NCBI RefSeq assembly: GCF_025979885.1
Contig: NZ_CP110140.1
Location: forward strand, 28,428-92,427
Source: Hymenobacter sp. YIM 151500-1
GTDB lineage: Bacteria; Bacteroidota; Bacteroidia; Cytophagales; Hymenobacteraceae
Direction: 5' to 3'
DNA: 64,000 bases
This document shows positions 33,881 through 42,159 of this stretch, piece after piece (position 1 is the stretch's first letter; the number at the start of each line of letters is the position of its first letter). The position numbers and the translations under genes are program-made. The notes under the pieces were generated by a model. It was given only the letters and a program-made list of their open reading frames with translations, was not told where the DNA came from and did no database searches.

Positions 33881-33913
33881 ATCATACAAGGGATGGGTTA
33901 GACCGGAGAAGGC

Positions 33914-33950
33914 TCGGAAAAAAGAAGCCCGGAAAAGTGCTTCCGGGCTT
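33914..33950 (-). terminator. Strong intrinsic terminator of the DUF3945-like gene
   Basis: Perfect 10-bp stem AAGCCCGGAA (33925-33934) / TTCCGGGCTT (33941-33950) with a 6-base loop. On the minus strand a T-rich run (CTTTTTT) follows. It lies ~40 bases after the 33989 stop. Confidence 0.85.
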
Positions 33951-33988
33951 GGGGGCAGATAGTGTTGGTGTGGCAGAAGCCAGCCCGC

Positions 33989-36127
33989 TCAGTGGCGCGG
34001 GCCCCGGGTTTTCACCTGCACGGTTTGCGCTTTGGCCGGGGTGGGCTCGACCGTCTTGGTAGCGGCCGGTACGGTTTGCTGCGTCGGCGGCGCTTGGCGC
34101 TGAGCCAGCTCATGCGCGGCGGGGCGCACCTCGATGCATGCCTTGGCGGCGTTTACCTGCACGGTACCGTCGAACTTCCGGCCGCCGTCGCCGCTGGCCA
34201 TGTTGGTCAGGGCCACCACTTTGCCCTCGCGCAGGTCGTGGCTCTGCTCGGGCGTGAGCTTAACGCCGGCAATGGTGTCGTGCAGGGTCACTTTGTCTTC
34301 CGGCAGAATCACCACCTTGTTCATGGCCTTGTCCACGGCCACGTAGCCGTTGTAGGGGCGGCCCTGCTCGTCCTTGAGGCCGCGCAGCAGGCCGGCGTTG
34401 CCTTCCGTTTCCAGCTGCTGGCGCTGCTCGGGGGTGAACGGCAGGCCTCCAATCTCGTTGGGTATCACCAGCCGGGCCTGGGGTAATTCCATTTTCAGCG
34501 TGGCCGTGCCGTCGGTTTCGCGGCGCAGCACCATCTTCCCCTCAAACCGAACGGGGTCCTGGTCCGGCCGGCCCGTTACCTGCATGGCCAGCAAGTCGGT
34601 TTGCCGGCCACTGAGTAGTTTTTCCAGCTGCCCGCTCTGCTCCAGCGTCTGCATGGTTAAGCCCAGCGAGGCCAGCACCTGCTGCGGCACTTCGCTGGCC
34701 TGAAATGACGTGGCGACGGGAGTCGCCGGAGCGACAACCTCAGGCGAAGTAGGCTTGTCGGCGTCGGTTGCAGCCACCACGCGGGCACTCGGGGCAGTTG
34801 GTACCTGTTCGGGGACAACTTCCGCTTGGGCATTACCCGCCCGGCTGAGCAGGCGCGCCTGCAGGTCCTGGCGAGTTTTCTCATAATCCACCTCCAGGTG
34901 CTGCCGGGTCTTTGGCCCCCCGTTCAGGTGGGCATAGAAGTTTTTCAGAAAAGCGGAGGCAGGGTTGCCGCTGGTGTCAATGTCAAAAATGCTCTTGCCG
35001 TCGCGCAGCACCTGCTCGGTGGTCTTGCCCTGCCGCTGAGCCAGCTGCTGCACGCGCTGCTCGGCCGCGGCCTGCTGCCCCTGCTCCGGAACGGTCAGCG
35101 CGTGTCGGGGCACGGCCGCGAGTTGGGCGCTCAGCGCGTCCCATTGGCTGGCGCCGAATGCCTGCCGCACCTGCTTGCTGCGCGGGGGCTCGTAGCCGTC
35201 GTCGTAGCCCACCTCCTGCCGGCGGGCGGCGGCCTGCGCCGGCTTTTCTACCACGGCCACGCCGTGGCCCACCTGCCGGAAGCCTTGCAGTGTCGCTTCC
35301 AATTGGCCCAGCTTGTTGGACTGCGGGTCGTAGCTGACTGCGAAGCCCCCCATGAGCTTGCCCGCCGGGTTGCGCTCAAACTGCAGCGCGCCCACGGCCA
35401 CGCCGGCTTCGCGCAGCTGGTCGAGGTAGGCGCGCATTTCCAGCAGCGGGGCCACTTCGTCGCCTTGCTGCTGCCAGGTAATGCGTAATTCGCCCACGGG
35501 CGCCGCAGTAGCTACGTCGGTAGCAAGGCCGGCGGGGGCTTCCGGCCCCTCCCCTACCGGTGGGGCCTGCCCCTGCGAGGCGCTGCTTAGTTGCTCAGCC
35601 GGGCCGGCCGACACCTCATTGGGTGCCAACCCCGCAGTAGCTTTATCATCGGCCGGCGCAACGCTCGGAGTCGGGCCTACCTCGTCAGCTCCTGGCATCG
35701 ATTGCGTAGGGGCCTGTCCGGTGGCCAGAAGCTCATCTGCTACGGCTACCGGCGCCTGGTGCACCGGCGCCGTAGCGCTGAAGCCGACGCGGCCCAGCTC
35801 GGCAATTTTCCAGTTGTCGCCCACCTTTTCTAGTAGCGTGGGCTTCTCAACCGCTAGGAATTTGTCTTCCCGACCTGGAAGCCGGTTGGTGGTAAATGCG
35901 CGCAGCAGGGCGCTGTCAAACGCATTTAACAACCGGCCATCGGCCCCCGGCGCTGGCAAAAGGGCTGCCTGGCTGGAATTATCCGGGCTTATCTGAAGCT
36001 GGTATAGGGTGTGCCCGGCGGGCTCGCGCTGTAGCAGTTGCCCACTAATGTTGCCGTTGGCGGTCGGTATGGCACTTAGGTACCATACGTCCGGCGCTGG
36101 GGTCATCGCATCATCTTGCTCGGCCAT
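33989..36127 (-). CDS. DUF3945/DUF4099-like mobile-element protein
   Basis: 712 residues from the ATG at 36127. The N-terminal region (~1-120) is beta-rich (T-L-Y-Q-L-Q-I-S). A long Pro/Ala-rich segment follows, then ~residues 205-300 (L-R-I-T-W-Q-Q-Q, Y-L-D-Q-L-R-E-A-G) and a C-terminal repeat set where P-F-T-P-E-Q-R-Q-Q-L and K-L-T-P-E-Q-S-H-D-L mark two DUF3945-like units. The end is V-K-T-R-G-P-R-H. Proteins of this kind are frequent on Bacteroidetes conjugative elements; the role is unknown. Confidence 0.72.
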   Translation of the reverse strand: MAEQDDAMTPAPDVWYLSAIPTANGNISGQLLQREPAGHTLYQLQISPDNSSQAALLPAPGADGRLLNAFDSALLRAFTTNRLPGREDKFLAVEKPTLLEKVGDNWKIAELGRVGFSATAPVHQAPVAVADELLATGQAPTQSMPGADEVGPTPSVAPADDKATAGLAPNEVSAGPAEQLSSASQGQAPPVGEGPEAPAGLATDVATAAPVGELRITWQQQGDEVAPLLEMRAYLDQLREAGVAVGALQFERNPAGKLMGGFAVSYDPQSNKLGQLEATLQGFRQVGHGVAVVEKPAQAAARRQEVGYDDGYEPPRSKQVRQAFGASQWDALSAQLAAVPRHALTVPEQGQQAAAEQRVQQLAQRQGKTTEQVLRDGKSIFDIDTSGNPASAFLKNFYAHLNGGPKTRQHLEVDYEKTRQDLQARLLSRAGNAQAEVVPEQVPTAPSARVVAATDADKPTSPEVVAPATPVATSFQASEVPQQVLASLGLTMQTLEQSGQLEKLLSGRQTDLLAMQVTGRPDQDPVRFEGKMVLRRETDGTATLKMELPQARLVIPNEIGGLPFTPEQRQQLETEGNAGLLRGLKDEQGRPYNGYVAVDKAMNKVVILPEDKVTLHDTIAGVKLTPEQSHDLREGKVVALTNMASGDGGRKFDGTVQVNAAKACIEVRPAAHELAQRQAPPTQQTVPAATKTVEPTPAKAQTVQVKTRGPRH

Positions 36128-36347
36128 CGGAAAGTGGAATAGGTGAAGGAAAAAGTTACCCTGACCGCCCAGCACAGGGGCCGAGCCGCCCGGAATTCGA
36201 CGCTACAAACCTATCGGCTACAACCAGGCGCTTACCAGAAACTTGACGAGTGGTCAGAATTAGGGGGTGAGGTGTCGGCCGGGTACACGAATGGCGTCCT
36301 CAGGCTGGCACATTTGCTCTACCGTGCCCAGTAATGCGCAGCCAGTT

Positions 36348-38357
36348 CTACTGCTCGGCCTTCTCTTTAATCAGGTGGCGCAAGGCCGGGTCCTGCTTGA
36401 TGCGGGCCAGCTCACGGGCGCACAGCTCCTTCACGTCCATCTTCACGCGGTTGAAGTTGGCCTTAATCATCTCCTCAGCCTCGTCCTTACCCGTGGCCGG
36501 GTTAATAAAGCTGGTAATGTCGGGGATGGGCTGATAGTTGCTGGCTTCCGCCGCTACCGCTTTCACGTCCACCTGGATGCGGGCGTGAAACACCTTCTGG
36601 TCGATTTCCTCGCCGAAGTTATCGGCCACCGCTCCCACGAAATTACCCTGCGTTAGGTTGGCAATGGTGCTGGCCGGAATCATGCTGTCCATCTGCGTCG
36701 ACAGGCTGGTGCTCGTCTCTCGCATGTTGATGCTCAGGCTCTGGCGCCGCTGCAGAATTTTACCGAACCGCTCGCTCAGCCACTTGCCACTATTGCCCGA
36801 TACCTGCCCGCTGAACACGTTGCCCACCGTATTCTTGATGACTTCGGCCTCCTTCTGCCCGTAGTCGCGCTCCAGCTGCGAGAAGTCCTGAAAGCCCAGG
36901 CAGGTGCTCACCTTGTTGCTACGGGCCGTGGCAATGAGGTTATCGAGGCCCTTGAAGTAGATGGTGGGCAGCTCGTCGATGATAAGCGACGATTTGCGCT
37001 TGCCCTTCTGGTTGACCAGTTTCACTAAGCGGGCATTGTAAAGGCCCAGCGCGGCCCCGTAGATGGCCTGTCGCTCGGGGTTGTTGCCCACGCACAACAC
37101 CTTGGGTTCCTCGTTGCTGTTGATGTCGAGCGTGAAGTCGTTGCCCGACATCACCCAGTAGAGCTGGGGCGACGCCAGCCGGCTAAGAGGAATCCGGGCG
37201 CTGGCAATCTGGCCTTCCAGCTGCTCAATAGCATCCTTCTGGAAGGCCGACACGAAAGGCTTTACCAGGTTCTCAATCTCCGGGTACGAAGCCAGCACCG
37301 GAAAAATCTCCTCGTAGTCGCGGCTCAAAAACTCAATGACGTGGGGAAAGGTGCAATACTTGCCCTTCTCGAACAGCTTCAAAAACCAAATGATGGCCGC
37401 CACGAAATTGATGGGTGACTCTACGAAAAAGTCTCCCTGTTTCTGAATCCAGCTCTTGTTCAGGTTCAGCATGATGGTCGATGCGCTTTCGTAGGCGTCC
37501 ACGATGTCAGTCATCAGCTCAGGCAGTAACGGGTTGCAGCGGTGGCTTTTGCGCGGGTTGTCGAAGTTGATGACGTAGAAGCCCACCGGCCGGTCAAACT
37601 TGTCCTGGTGGCGCAGCAGCGTGTTGTAGCAGATACGGCTCAGGTCGTCAAACTTGTAGTCGTAGATGTACATGCAGAAGCCCTTCGCCAGGTGCTGCCG
37701 GATAAACTCGTTGATGATGGCGAAGCTCTTACCCGAGCCGGGCGTGCCTAGCACCATCGTGGCCCGAAATGGATTCACCACGTTCAGCCAGCCCTGGTGC
37801 TTCTTGCCGCGCAGCTGGTACTCCGTGCGCAGGTTCACCGAGTACTCGTTTTCCATCAGCCGCTCCTCCTGCGGGAAGCTCTCGTTTTCCTTATTGAAAA
37901 TGTCCTTCAGCAGGTCGTTGTTGAACAGCCGGCTTAGCCACGCCCCGGCGCTCAGCAAGAGCAGAAAGCCCGTCGTCAGCAGCCCGGCGTAGAGCACCGT
38001 CGTCAGCCCCGCCCCCAGCGTCAGGCCGCGCACCGCATCAGACCCGAAGAGCAGCAGCAACCCCAGCGCGGCAGAGCCCGCCACCGTTCGGCCTTTAAGC
38101 TCCTGATTGGCTCGCCCCCGCGTGCCCAGGCAGCTGAGCAGCAGGAATACCACGGCCAGGCTCTTGCTTACCCAGCTGGCCTTAAACAAAAACGTATTGC
38201 GCGTAAAGCTTTCCAGCAGGTGCTCTACCACGCCCGTCGTCCAGCCCAGCCCGCGGAAGTAGCCAAAGCAGTAATAGTAGATGTTTACGGCCAGTAGCCC
38301 GATGGCAAACAGACGCATAAACTCCATGATTTTCCGTAGCCCCTTTTCATCTTCCAT
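36348..38357 (-). CDS. Type IV coupling protein (VirD4/TraG-like, YWFCY type)
   Basis: 669 residues from the ATG at 38357. Two to four N-terminal membrane helices include a Y-Y-Y-C-F-G-Y-F segment like the YWFCY domain of Bacteroidetes coupling proteins. Walker A is G204-T-P-G-S-G-K-S211 and Walker B S-L-I-I-D-E-L. It docks the relaxase-DNA complex at the secretion channel and pumps DNA. It is downstream of the relaxase on the same strand. A hairpin covers the bases just before the ATG. Region 36128-36347 upstream of the next gene holds no convincing gene. Confidence 0.92.
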   Translation of the reverse strand: MEDEKGLRKIMEFMRLFAIGLLAVNIYYYCFGYFRGLGWTTGVVEHLLESFTRNTFLFKASWVSKSLAVVFLLLSCLGTRGRANQELKGRTVAGSAALGLLLLFGSDAVRGLTLGAGLTTVLYAGLLTTGFLLLLSAGAWLSRLFNNDLLKDIFNKENESFPQEERLMENEYSVNLRTEYQLRGKKHQGWLNVVNPFRATMVLGTPGSGKSFAIINEFIRQHLAKGFCMYIYDYKFDDLSRICYNTLLRHQDKFDRPVGFYVINFDNPRKSHRCNPLLPELMTDIVDAYESASTIMLNLNKSWIQKQGDFFVESPINFVAAIIWFLKLFEKGKYCTFPHVIEFLSRDYEEIFPVLASYPEIENLVKPFVSAFQKDAIEQLEGQIASARIPLSRLASPQLYWVMSGNDFTLDINSNEEPKVLCVGNNPERQAIYGAALGLYNARLVKLVNQKGKRKSSLIIDELPTIYFKGLDNLIATARSNKVSTCLGFQDFSQLERDYGQKEAEVIKNTVGNVFSGQVSGNSGKWLSERFGKILQRRQSLSINMRETSTSLSTQMDSMIPASTIANLTQGNFVGAVADNFGEEIDQKVFHARIQVDVKAVAAEASNYQPIPDITSFINPATGKDEAEEMIKANFNRVKMDVKELCARELARIKQDPALRHLIKEKAEQ

Positions 38358-38358
38358 C

Positions 38359-38383
38359 GCTTGAATCACTTGGTGAATCAAGC
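38359..38383 (-). promoter_or_regulatory. Hairpin at the start codon of the coupling protein
   Basis: GCTTGA/TCAAGC (38359-38364, 38378-38383) with an inner TCAC/GTGA pair around a TTG loop. It ends two bases before the ATG and would hide the ribosome site in mRNA. If translation started further upstream it would be coding. Confidence 0.4.
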
Positions 38384-38493
38384 AACTTACTGCCCTACCC
38401 TGCCGCTGGCACGGATTACTTGACGAGCGGTTCAAAGTCAGCGGTGAGGTGCACGCTCAGCACACGAAGGGTCACCACGTCTCCGACCTGGTC

Positions 38494-39363
38494 CTAGCGC
38501 TCATGCCCCTTCCGACGCGCCGGCTTCGGCCGTTGAGGAGGCAACGTTTGAGGGAGTGCAGGCAATACCTCGGGACGGGCTTCGTGCTCAGCTTTGTGTT
38601 CCATCGCCGCCCCCGCAGGTGCCGCCAACGCCTCCCGCAGTTGCGCGCCTTTATAGCCTACCTCCTGGCCCCGAAGTGCTACCCCATCCATTTCAAAACT
38701 GACGCCGCGCAGCACCCCGCCCTTATCGTGGGTGTAGCGAATTTCAATGGCCAGTTTTTGCAATTGCAAAGCCAGCCACTGCTCCCCTGCTCTATCCGTC
38801 TGCCGCAGCAACTGCGCCAGCGCCTGACTCACTCGCTGCCGCGCCGCCTCCTTGGTTGGGTCCAGTGCCTTCAAACTGCGCCGCCGCTCAGGCAGCGGGT
38901 CCATACCCAGCTCTTGGCTTATCTGCCGCGTGATGGCCGGCTGCCGATAGAAGTTATTGTCCGTTCGCAACGCCGGGCCACCATCAATCGGCACCCGATT
39001 CAGGTAGATGTGCACGTGGGCATGCTTCTTGTCCCGATGCTCATACACGACCACTTGGTGTCGGTCAATCGGGGCGCCCATCAGCTCACAATAGCGCTTG
39101 GCCGCAGCTACCTTTTGTGCCTGGCTTACTACCTCTCCAGCTTTCCACGAAAGCACCGTATGCCACACCGGTTTCTGCACACGCTTGCTACGGGCCGCCA
39201 CGGCTTGCATGTCTTGCGCCATCTCTTTCGGGCTGCCTGGAATCACATTAGCCACTACCAAGAGTGGCGCTTCCCCTGGCTCTTTGCCCCTGCCCTGCCG
39301 CTGGCCAGCCCCGTACGTTAGTGCACCTTCAAAGTCACTGCCGGTAGTTGTTTTCGCAATCAT
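38494..39363 (-). CDS. Relaxase / mobilisation nuclease (HUH)
   Basis: A 289-residue protein with the MobA/VirD2-like relaxase domain. T-G-S-D-F and A-L-T-Y-G at the N-terminus may hold the catalytic Tyr. The metal-binding HUH motif is A-H-V-H-I-Y-L-N-R-V. The C-terminus is basic and Pro-rich (P-K-P-A-R-R-K-G-H-E-R). It nicks oriT and leads the strand through the type IV channel. Its ATG overlaps the stop of mobC by four bases. Confidence 0.92.
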   Translation of the reverse strand: MIAKTTTGSDFEGALTYGAGQRQGRGKEPGEAPLLVVANVIPGSPKEMAQDMQAVAARSKRVQKPVWHTVLSWKAGEVVSQAQKVAAAKRYCELMGAPIDRHQVVVYEHRDKKHAHVHIYLNRVPIDGGPALRTDNNFYRQPAITRQISQELGMDPLPERRRSLKALDPTKEAARQRVSQALAQLLRQTDRAGEQWLALQLQKLAIEIRYTHDKGGVLRGVSFEMDGVALRGQEVGYKGAQLREALAAPAGAAMEHKAEHEARPEVLPALPQTLPPQRPKPARRKGHER

Positions 39364-39683
39364 ACCAGGTAGCTTCTAATAACTGTTAGCGCCTCTAGCA
39401 ATTGCGCCTCATGGTTGCTAAATGATTTGCCGGCCTGCGCTAAACGAGCAATCTGATTAAGGTTTGTGCCAATTCCAACCAATTGTCGCCGTAACTCAGC
39501 GGGTACACTCTCTTTCACTTCTACCCCCATGCCAACATCACGCAGATACGTTGACACCTTCTTGTAGCCAGCTGCCTTTGCTTTCTCCTGCAGTTCCTTT
39601 TTTTCGTCTGGACTTACCCGCACGTCAATACGCGAAGTGCGCGCTGCCTCGGCAGTCCTTTCATCCGGCTTTTCTGATTCCAT
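39360..39683 (-). CDS. mobC: Relaxosome protein MobC
   Basis: A 107-residue protein with an N-terminal ribbon-helix-helix (R-I-D-V-R-V-S-P-D-E-K) and the MobC signature G-I-G-T-N-L-N-Q-I-A-R-L-A. It binds oriT and helps the relaxase open the DNA. It is the first gene of the mob operon, next to the likely oriT. Confidence 0.9.
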   Translation of the reverse strand: MESEKPDERTAEAARTSRIDVRVSPDEKKELQEKAKAAGYKKVSTYLRDVGMGVEVKESVPAELRRQLVGIGTNLNQIARLAQAGKSFSNHEAQLLEALTVIRSYLV

Positions 39684-39761
39684 GAGCTATCTACGATACT
39701 TTAGGAGCAATGGCTACGCAATCCTTGCTACGCAAATCTAAGCGACTAAAGTTAGCAAGCC

Positions 39762-39837
39762 AAGCCATGTGAGCCTGCGAACATGGCGGTGTTATTGAAA
39801 CGGGCAAACGAAGTTTGTCCGGACAATGACATGGCTT
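39762..39837. other. Candidate origin of transfer (oriT)
   Basis: In the 747-base gap upstream of mobC. Outer perfect 9-bp inverted repeat AAGCCATGT (39762-39770) / ACATGGCTT (39829-39837); inner hairpin CGGGCAAAC (39801-39809) / GTTTGTCCG (39813-39821) with a GAA loop and one G-T pair. Nested repeats next to mobC/relaxase genes are typical of oriT. The nick site cannot be named. Confidence 0.55.
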
Positions 39838-39924
39838 ACTGGTCGATGAACGAGCCGATTGAACGAGGGCGTTGAACGGGGCTAGGACTAGAGCTAGTAT
39901 GCTTCTGTGCTTCGTTGCATCTGC

Positions 39925-40390
39925 GCTTCAATGAAGCAGTTTTAGTATCGGCTATTGGTGATAATATCAGGCCAAATAAAGTATCTTGTATTGTGGCTAA
40001 CTCTTTTGAGGTTTCCGCTTCAATGACTCATTGCTTCAATGACTCATTGCTTCAAGGCTAATGGTTGTGTTAGTTATGAAACACAAAGTTTTTGCGCGCT
40101 TCAATGTTTCAGCGCTTCAATGCTTCAAAACAAAGGCTTTTTAAATTTAATCCGCTTCGCAGCTTCACAGCTTCGATGCTTCAAGGATGCAATGGGCTGT
40201 TGATTCATTGAAGCTGTGAAGCTTTGGTGCATCGACAAGCCGTTTCAATGCCTCTAAATTTCACTGAAGCTGCGTATCTTTGAGGCACTGCTTCCTTGTT
40301 TCAATGTTACACTAATTTTAAGATGTGCTGAAGCACAGAAGCAAAGTCTCAGCGCTACGCAGACAAATTGGAGCGCTGAAGCATTGAAGC
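39925..40390. repeat. Centromere-like field of GCTTCAATG repeats before parA
   Basis: Some fifteen copies of the 9-mer GCTTCAATG or one-to-three-base variants in both orientations: exact plus copies at 40017, 40033, 40098 and 40114; variants at 40049, 40122, 40154, 40162, 40170 and 40178; inverted copies at 40206, 40214 and 40382. 40017-40048 is two tandem 16-bp units. The field ends ~40 bases before parA, as expected for a partition site and autoregulatory operator. Confidence 0.75.
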
Positions 40391-40431
40391 ACAATACCAA
40401 CTAGCTGCCATTCAAAAACAACGCTCTCCCC

Positions 40432-41247
40432 ATGAACAAGACTCGGGTAATAGCCTTTGCCACTCAAAAGGGTGGGGCTGGCAAATCCACCATCGGTACG
40501 CACGTCGCCTCGGCACTCTGCTACCTCTATGGCTACAAAGTAGCGATGCTCGACTGCGACTATCCGCAGAACACCTTGCACGCCTACCGCAACCATGAGC
40601 AGCAACTCCTGCAATCCGACGTAGCTTTTCAGGAGCGACTCATCAAGCAGGGAGTAACGCCGTATCCCATTGCTATTTCTAGCGTGGAGAAGGCCGTTGA
40701 GGCCATTGATACCCTGGCCGAGAAAGAGTTCGATTTTATTCTGGTGGATACGCCGGGTACAGTCAACGTTGTGGGGTTGACAGAGCTATTGGAGCGGGTG
40801 GACTACATCTTCTTGCCCATGGAGCCGGACATGGGCACGATTGCCTCCACGATGTCCTACATGCACATCCTAGGCAACTTCACCCGCAAGCAGCGGCCGG
40901 AATCCAACTTGGAAGGCTTTTACGCTTTCTGGAACAAGTTTCTCAAGGCGGAAAAGCGGACAGTTTACACCAAAACCGCCGAGCTGTTCCGCGAGAAGGG
41001 CTACCCGCTGCTCAACAGCCGCGTGGAATCACTGGTCAGCATCAAGGATAAGCGCTCCACGATGTTTCCCATGCCCGAAAAGGAGTTGGGCAAACTCGGT
41101 CTGGGCAGTCTGATTACTGAAATTTTGGAGCTAGTGCTCGGCAAGGGTACCGTTACCCCCTCGGGCAAAACCATCGATTTCACGCCCACGGAATTTGAGC
41201 AGCCTGCTCCCGCTGCTATTGAAACCCTCGACGACAACGCTAAATAA
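40432..41247 (+). CDS. parA: ParA-family partition ATPase
   Basis: A 271-residue protein with the deviant Walker A K13-G-G-A-G-K18-S-T, L-D-C-D switch and F-I-L-V-D-T-P Walker B. The first lysine of the deviant motif marks the ParA/MinD class. It lacks an N-terminal HTH, so it is type Ib-like and repression would fall to its partner. ParA-type proteins (TraA) also open conjugative-element operons in Bacteroidetes. It lies 11 bases before its partner gene. Confidence 0.93.
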   Translation: MNKTRVIAFATQKGGAGKSTIGTHVASALCYLYGYKVAMLDCDYPQNTLHAYRNHEQQLLQSDVAFQERLIKQGVTPYPIAISSVEKAVEAIDTLAEKEFDFILVDTPGTVNVVGLTELLERVDYIFLPMEPDMGTIASTMSYMHILGNFTRKQRPESNLEGFYAFWNKFLKAEKRTVYTKTAELFREKGYPLLNSRVESLVSIKDKRSTMFPMPEKELGKLGLGSLITEILELVLGKGTVTPSGKTIDFTPTEFEQPAPAAIETLDDNAK

Positions 41248-41258
41248 CGCCCGCTCCC

Positions 41259-41957
41259 ATGGCCAAGAAAACAACCGAATCCAAAGAAGCCGCGGCCGAG
41301 CGGCGCCAGCGTGAACTAGCCGCTCTTACGTCGGGCGTCGCCGCGTTCAGCCTGATGGGCGACGCGCCCCGGCCGGCATCGCCCACGCCGGCGCCGGCTG
41401 AGGCACCAACATCTGCAACTCCGGAAGCTCCTGCGGCGGCTCCGACACCTCCCGCTGCCGCAGCCACTTCGCCGGCTGCAGCCAAGGAACCAGAGGGAAA
41501 AAAGGCGGCGCCTGCGCCAGCGGCGCCCGTACCGGCGGCACCTGCACCTGTCCAAGCGATGGAACCGGTAGCGGTGGCGCCGGCACCGGTGGGGGAGGAG
41601 CCGCACACGCCTGCCTCCGCGCCACCGCCTGCGTCAGCCGCGGCTAGCGCGCCGGAAGCGGAAGATGAAGCGGAAGCTGATGACGAGCCAGCTGTTGCCG
41701 CGCCGGTCGCGGCGGCGGGCGGGGAGCTTGACCTGGCGCAGCTGTTTGTGCCGTCGGCGGAAAAGAAGACGACTACCCTGCGCATCACGGCCGACCACCA
41801 GCAATATTTTACCCAGCTTGGCTTTATCCTGGGCGGAGGGGCTTCGGCCCCGGATATCATCCATAACATCCTCACGCGCTTTCGGGAAGAGCACGAGGCG
41901 CAGTTGCAGAAGGCGATGAAAAAGCAGATTCGCCAGATGATGGCCCCCAAAAAATAG
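41259..41957 (+). CDS. Partition partner with Ala/Pro-rich linker and RHH-like (DUF3408-type) C-terminus
   Basis: A 232-residue protein: a basic N-terminus (K-K-T-T-E-S-K-E-A-A-A-E-R-R-Q-R), ~110 residues almost only of Ala, Pro, Glu and Val, then a folded end (T-T-L-R-I-T-A-D-H-Q-Q-Y-F then I-I-H-N-I-L-T-R-F-R-E-E-H) that looks like a ribbon-helix-helix DUF3408 domain. It probably binds the GCTTCAATG repeats and stimulates ParA through its basic N-terminus, as small type Ib ParB proteins do; that is inference. Confidence 0.75.
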   Translation: MAKKTTESKEAAAERRQRELAALTSGVAAFSLMGDAPRPASPTPAPAEAPTSATPEAPAAAPTPPAAAATSPAAAKEPEGKKAAPAPAAPVPAAPAPVQAMEPVAVAPAPVGEEPHTPASAPPPASAAASAPEAEDEAEADDEPAVAAPVAAAGGELDLAQLFVPSAEKKTTTLRITADHQQYFTQLGFILGGGASAPDIIHNILTRFREEHEAQLQKAMKKQIRQMMAPKK

Positions 41958-41994
41958 GACAGCACTGGTATCCCAGGGCTTCTCGATACGTATA

Positions 41995-42036
41995 GCGGCC
42001 GGCTCACCTTCTCTGGTTGAGCTGGCCGCTTCCTTT
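41995..42036 (+). terminator. Terminator of the par operon
   Basis: 12-bp stem GCGGCCGGCTCA (41995-42006) / TGAGCTGGCCGC (42018-42029) with one G-T pair, followed by TTCCTTT. It is 38 bases after the partner gene stop. Confidence 0.75.
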
Positions 42037-42159
42037 CCCGCTATGGCCTTTTCCTGATGCGCCGCCTAGCGGTGGGGTAGGGGAGGGGCTGCACTATCCG
42101 TCCGCTATGTCTACACCTACTTTCTGCCAATCACTACCTTACCCAAAATCTGTTACTGC

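Larger units (their letters stand above)
32559..33910 (-). mobile_element. IS110-family insertion sequence
   Basis: Transposase (32559-33650) plus a ~250-base non-coding left end upstream of it (33651 to about 33910). No terminal inverted repeats or target duplication are expected in this family. The right end must lie at or just beside the GDCCVxC stop. The left boundary is approximate; the downstream gene's terminator begins at 33914. The element occupies the place where merA would be expected. Confidence 0.75.

Noticed and set aside
36143..36334. 63-codon frame between DUF3945-like and coupling-protein genes
   Set aside because: No family pattern and unsupported by spacing or start context.
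39900..40400. CRISPR array for the GCTTCAATG repeats
   Set aside because: Repeats are only 9 bp, in both orientations and irregularly spaced, with no cas genes.
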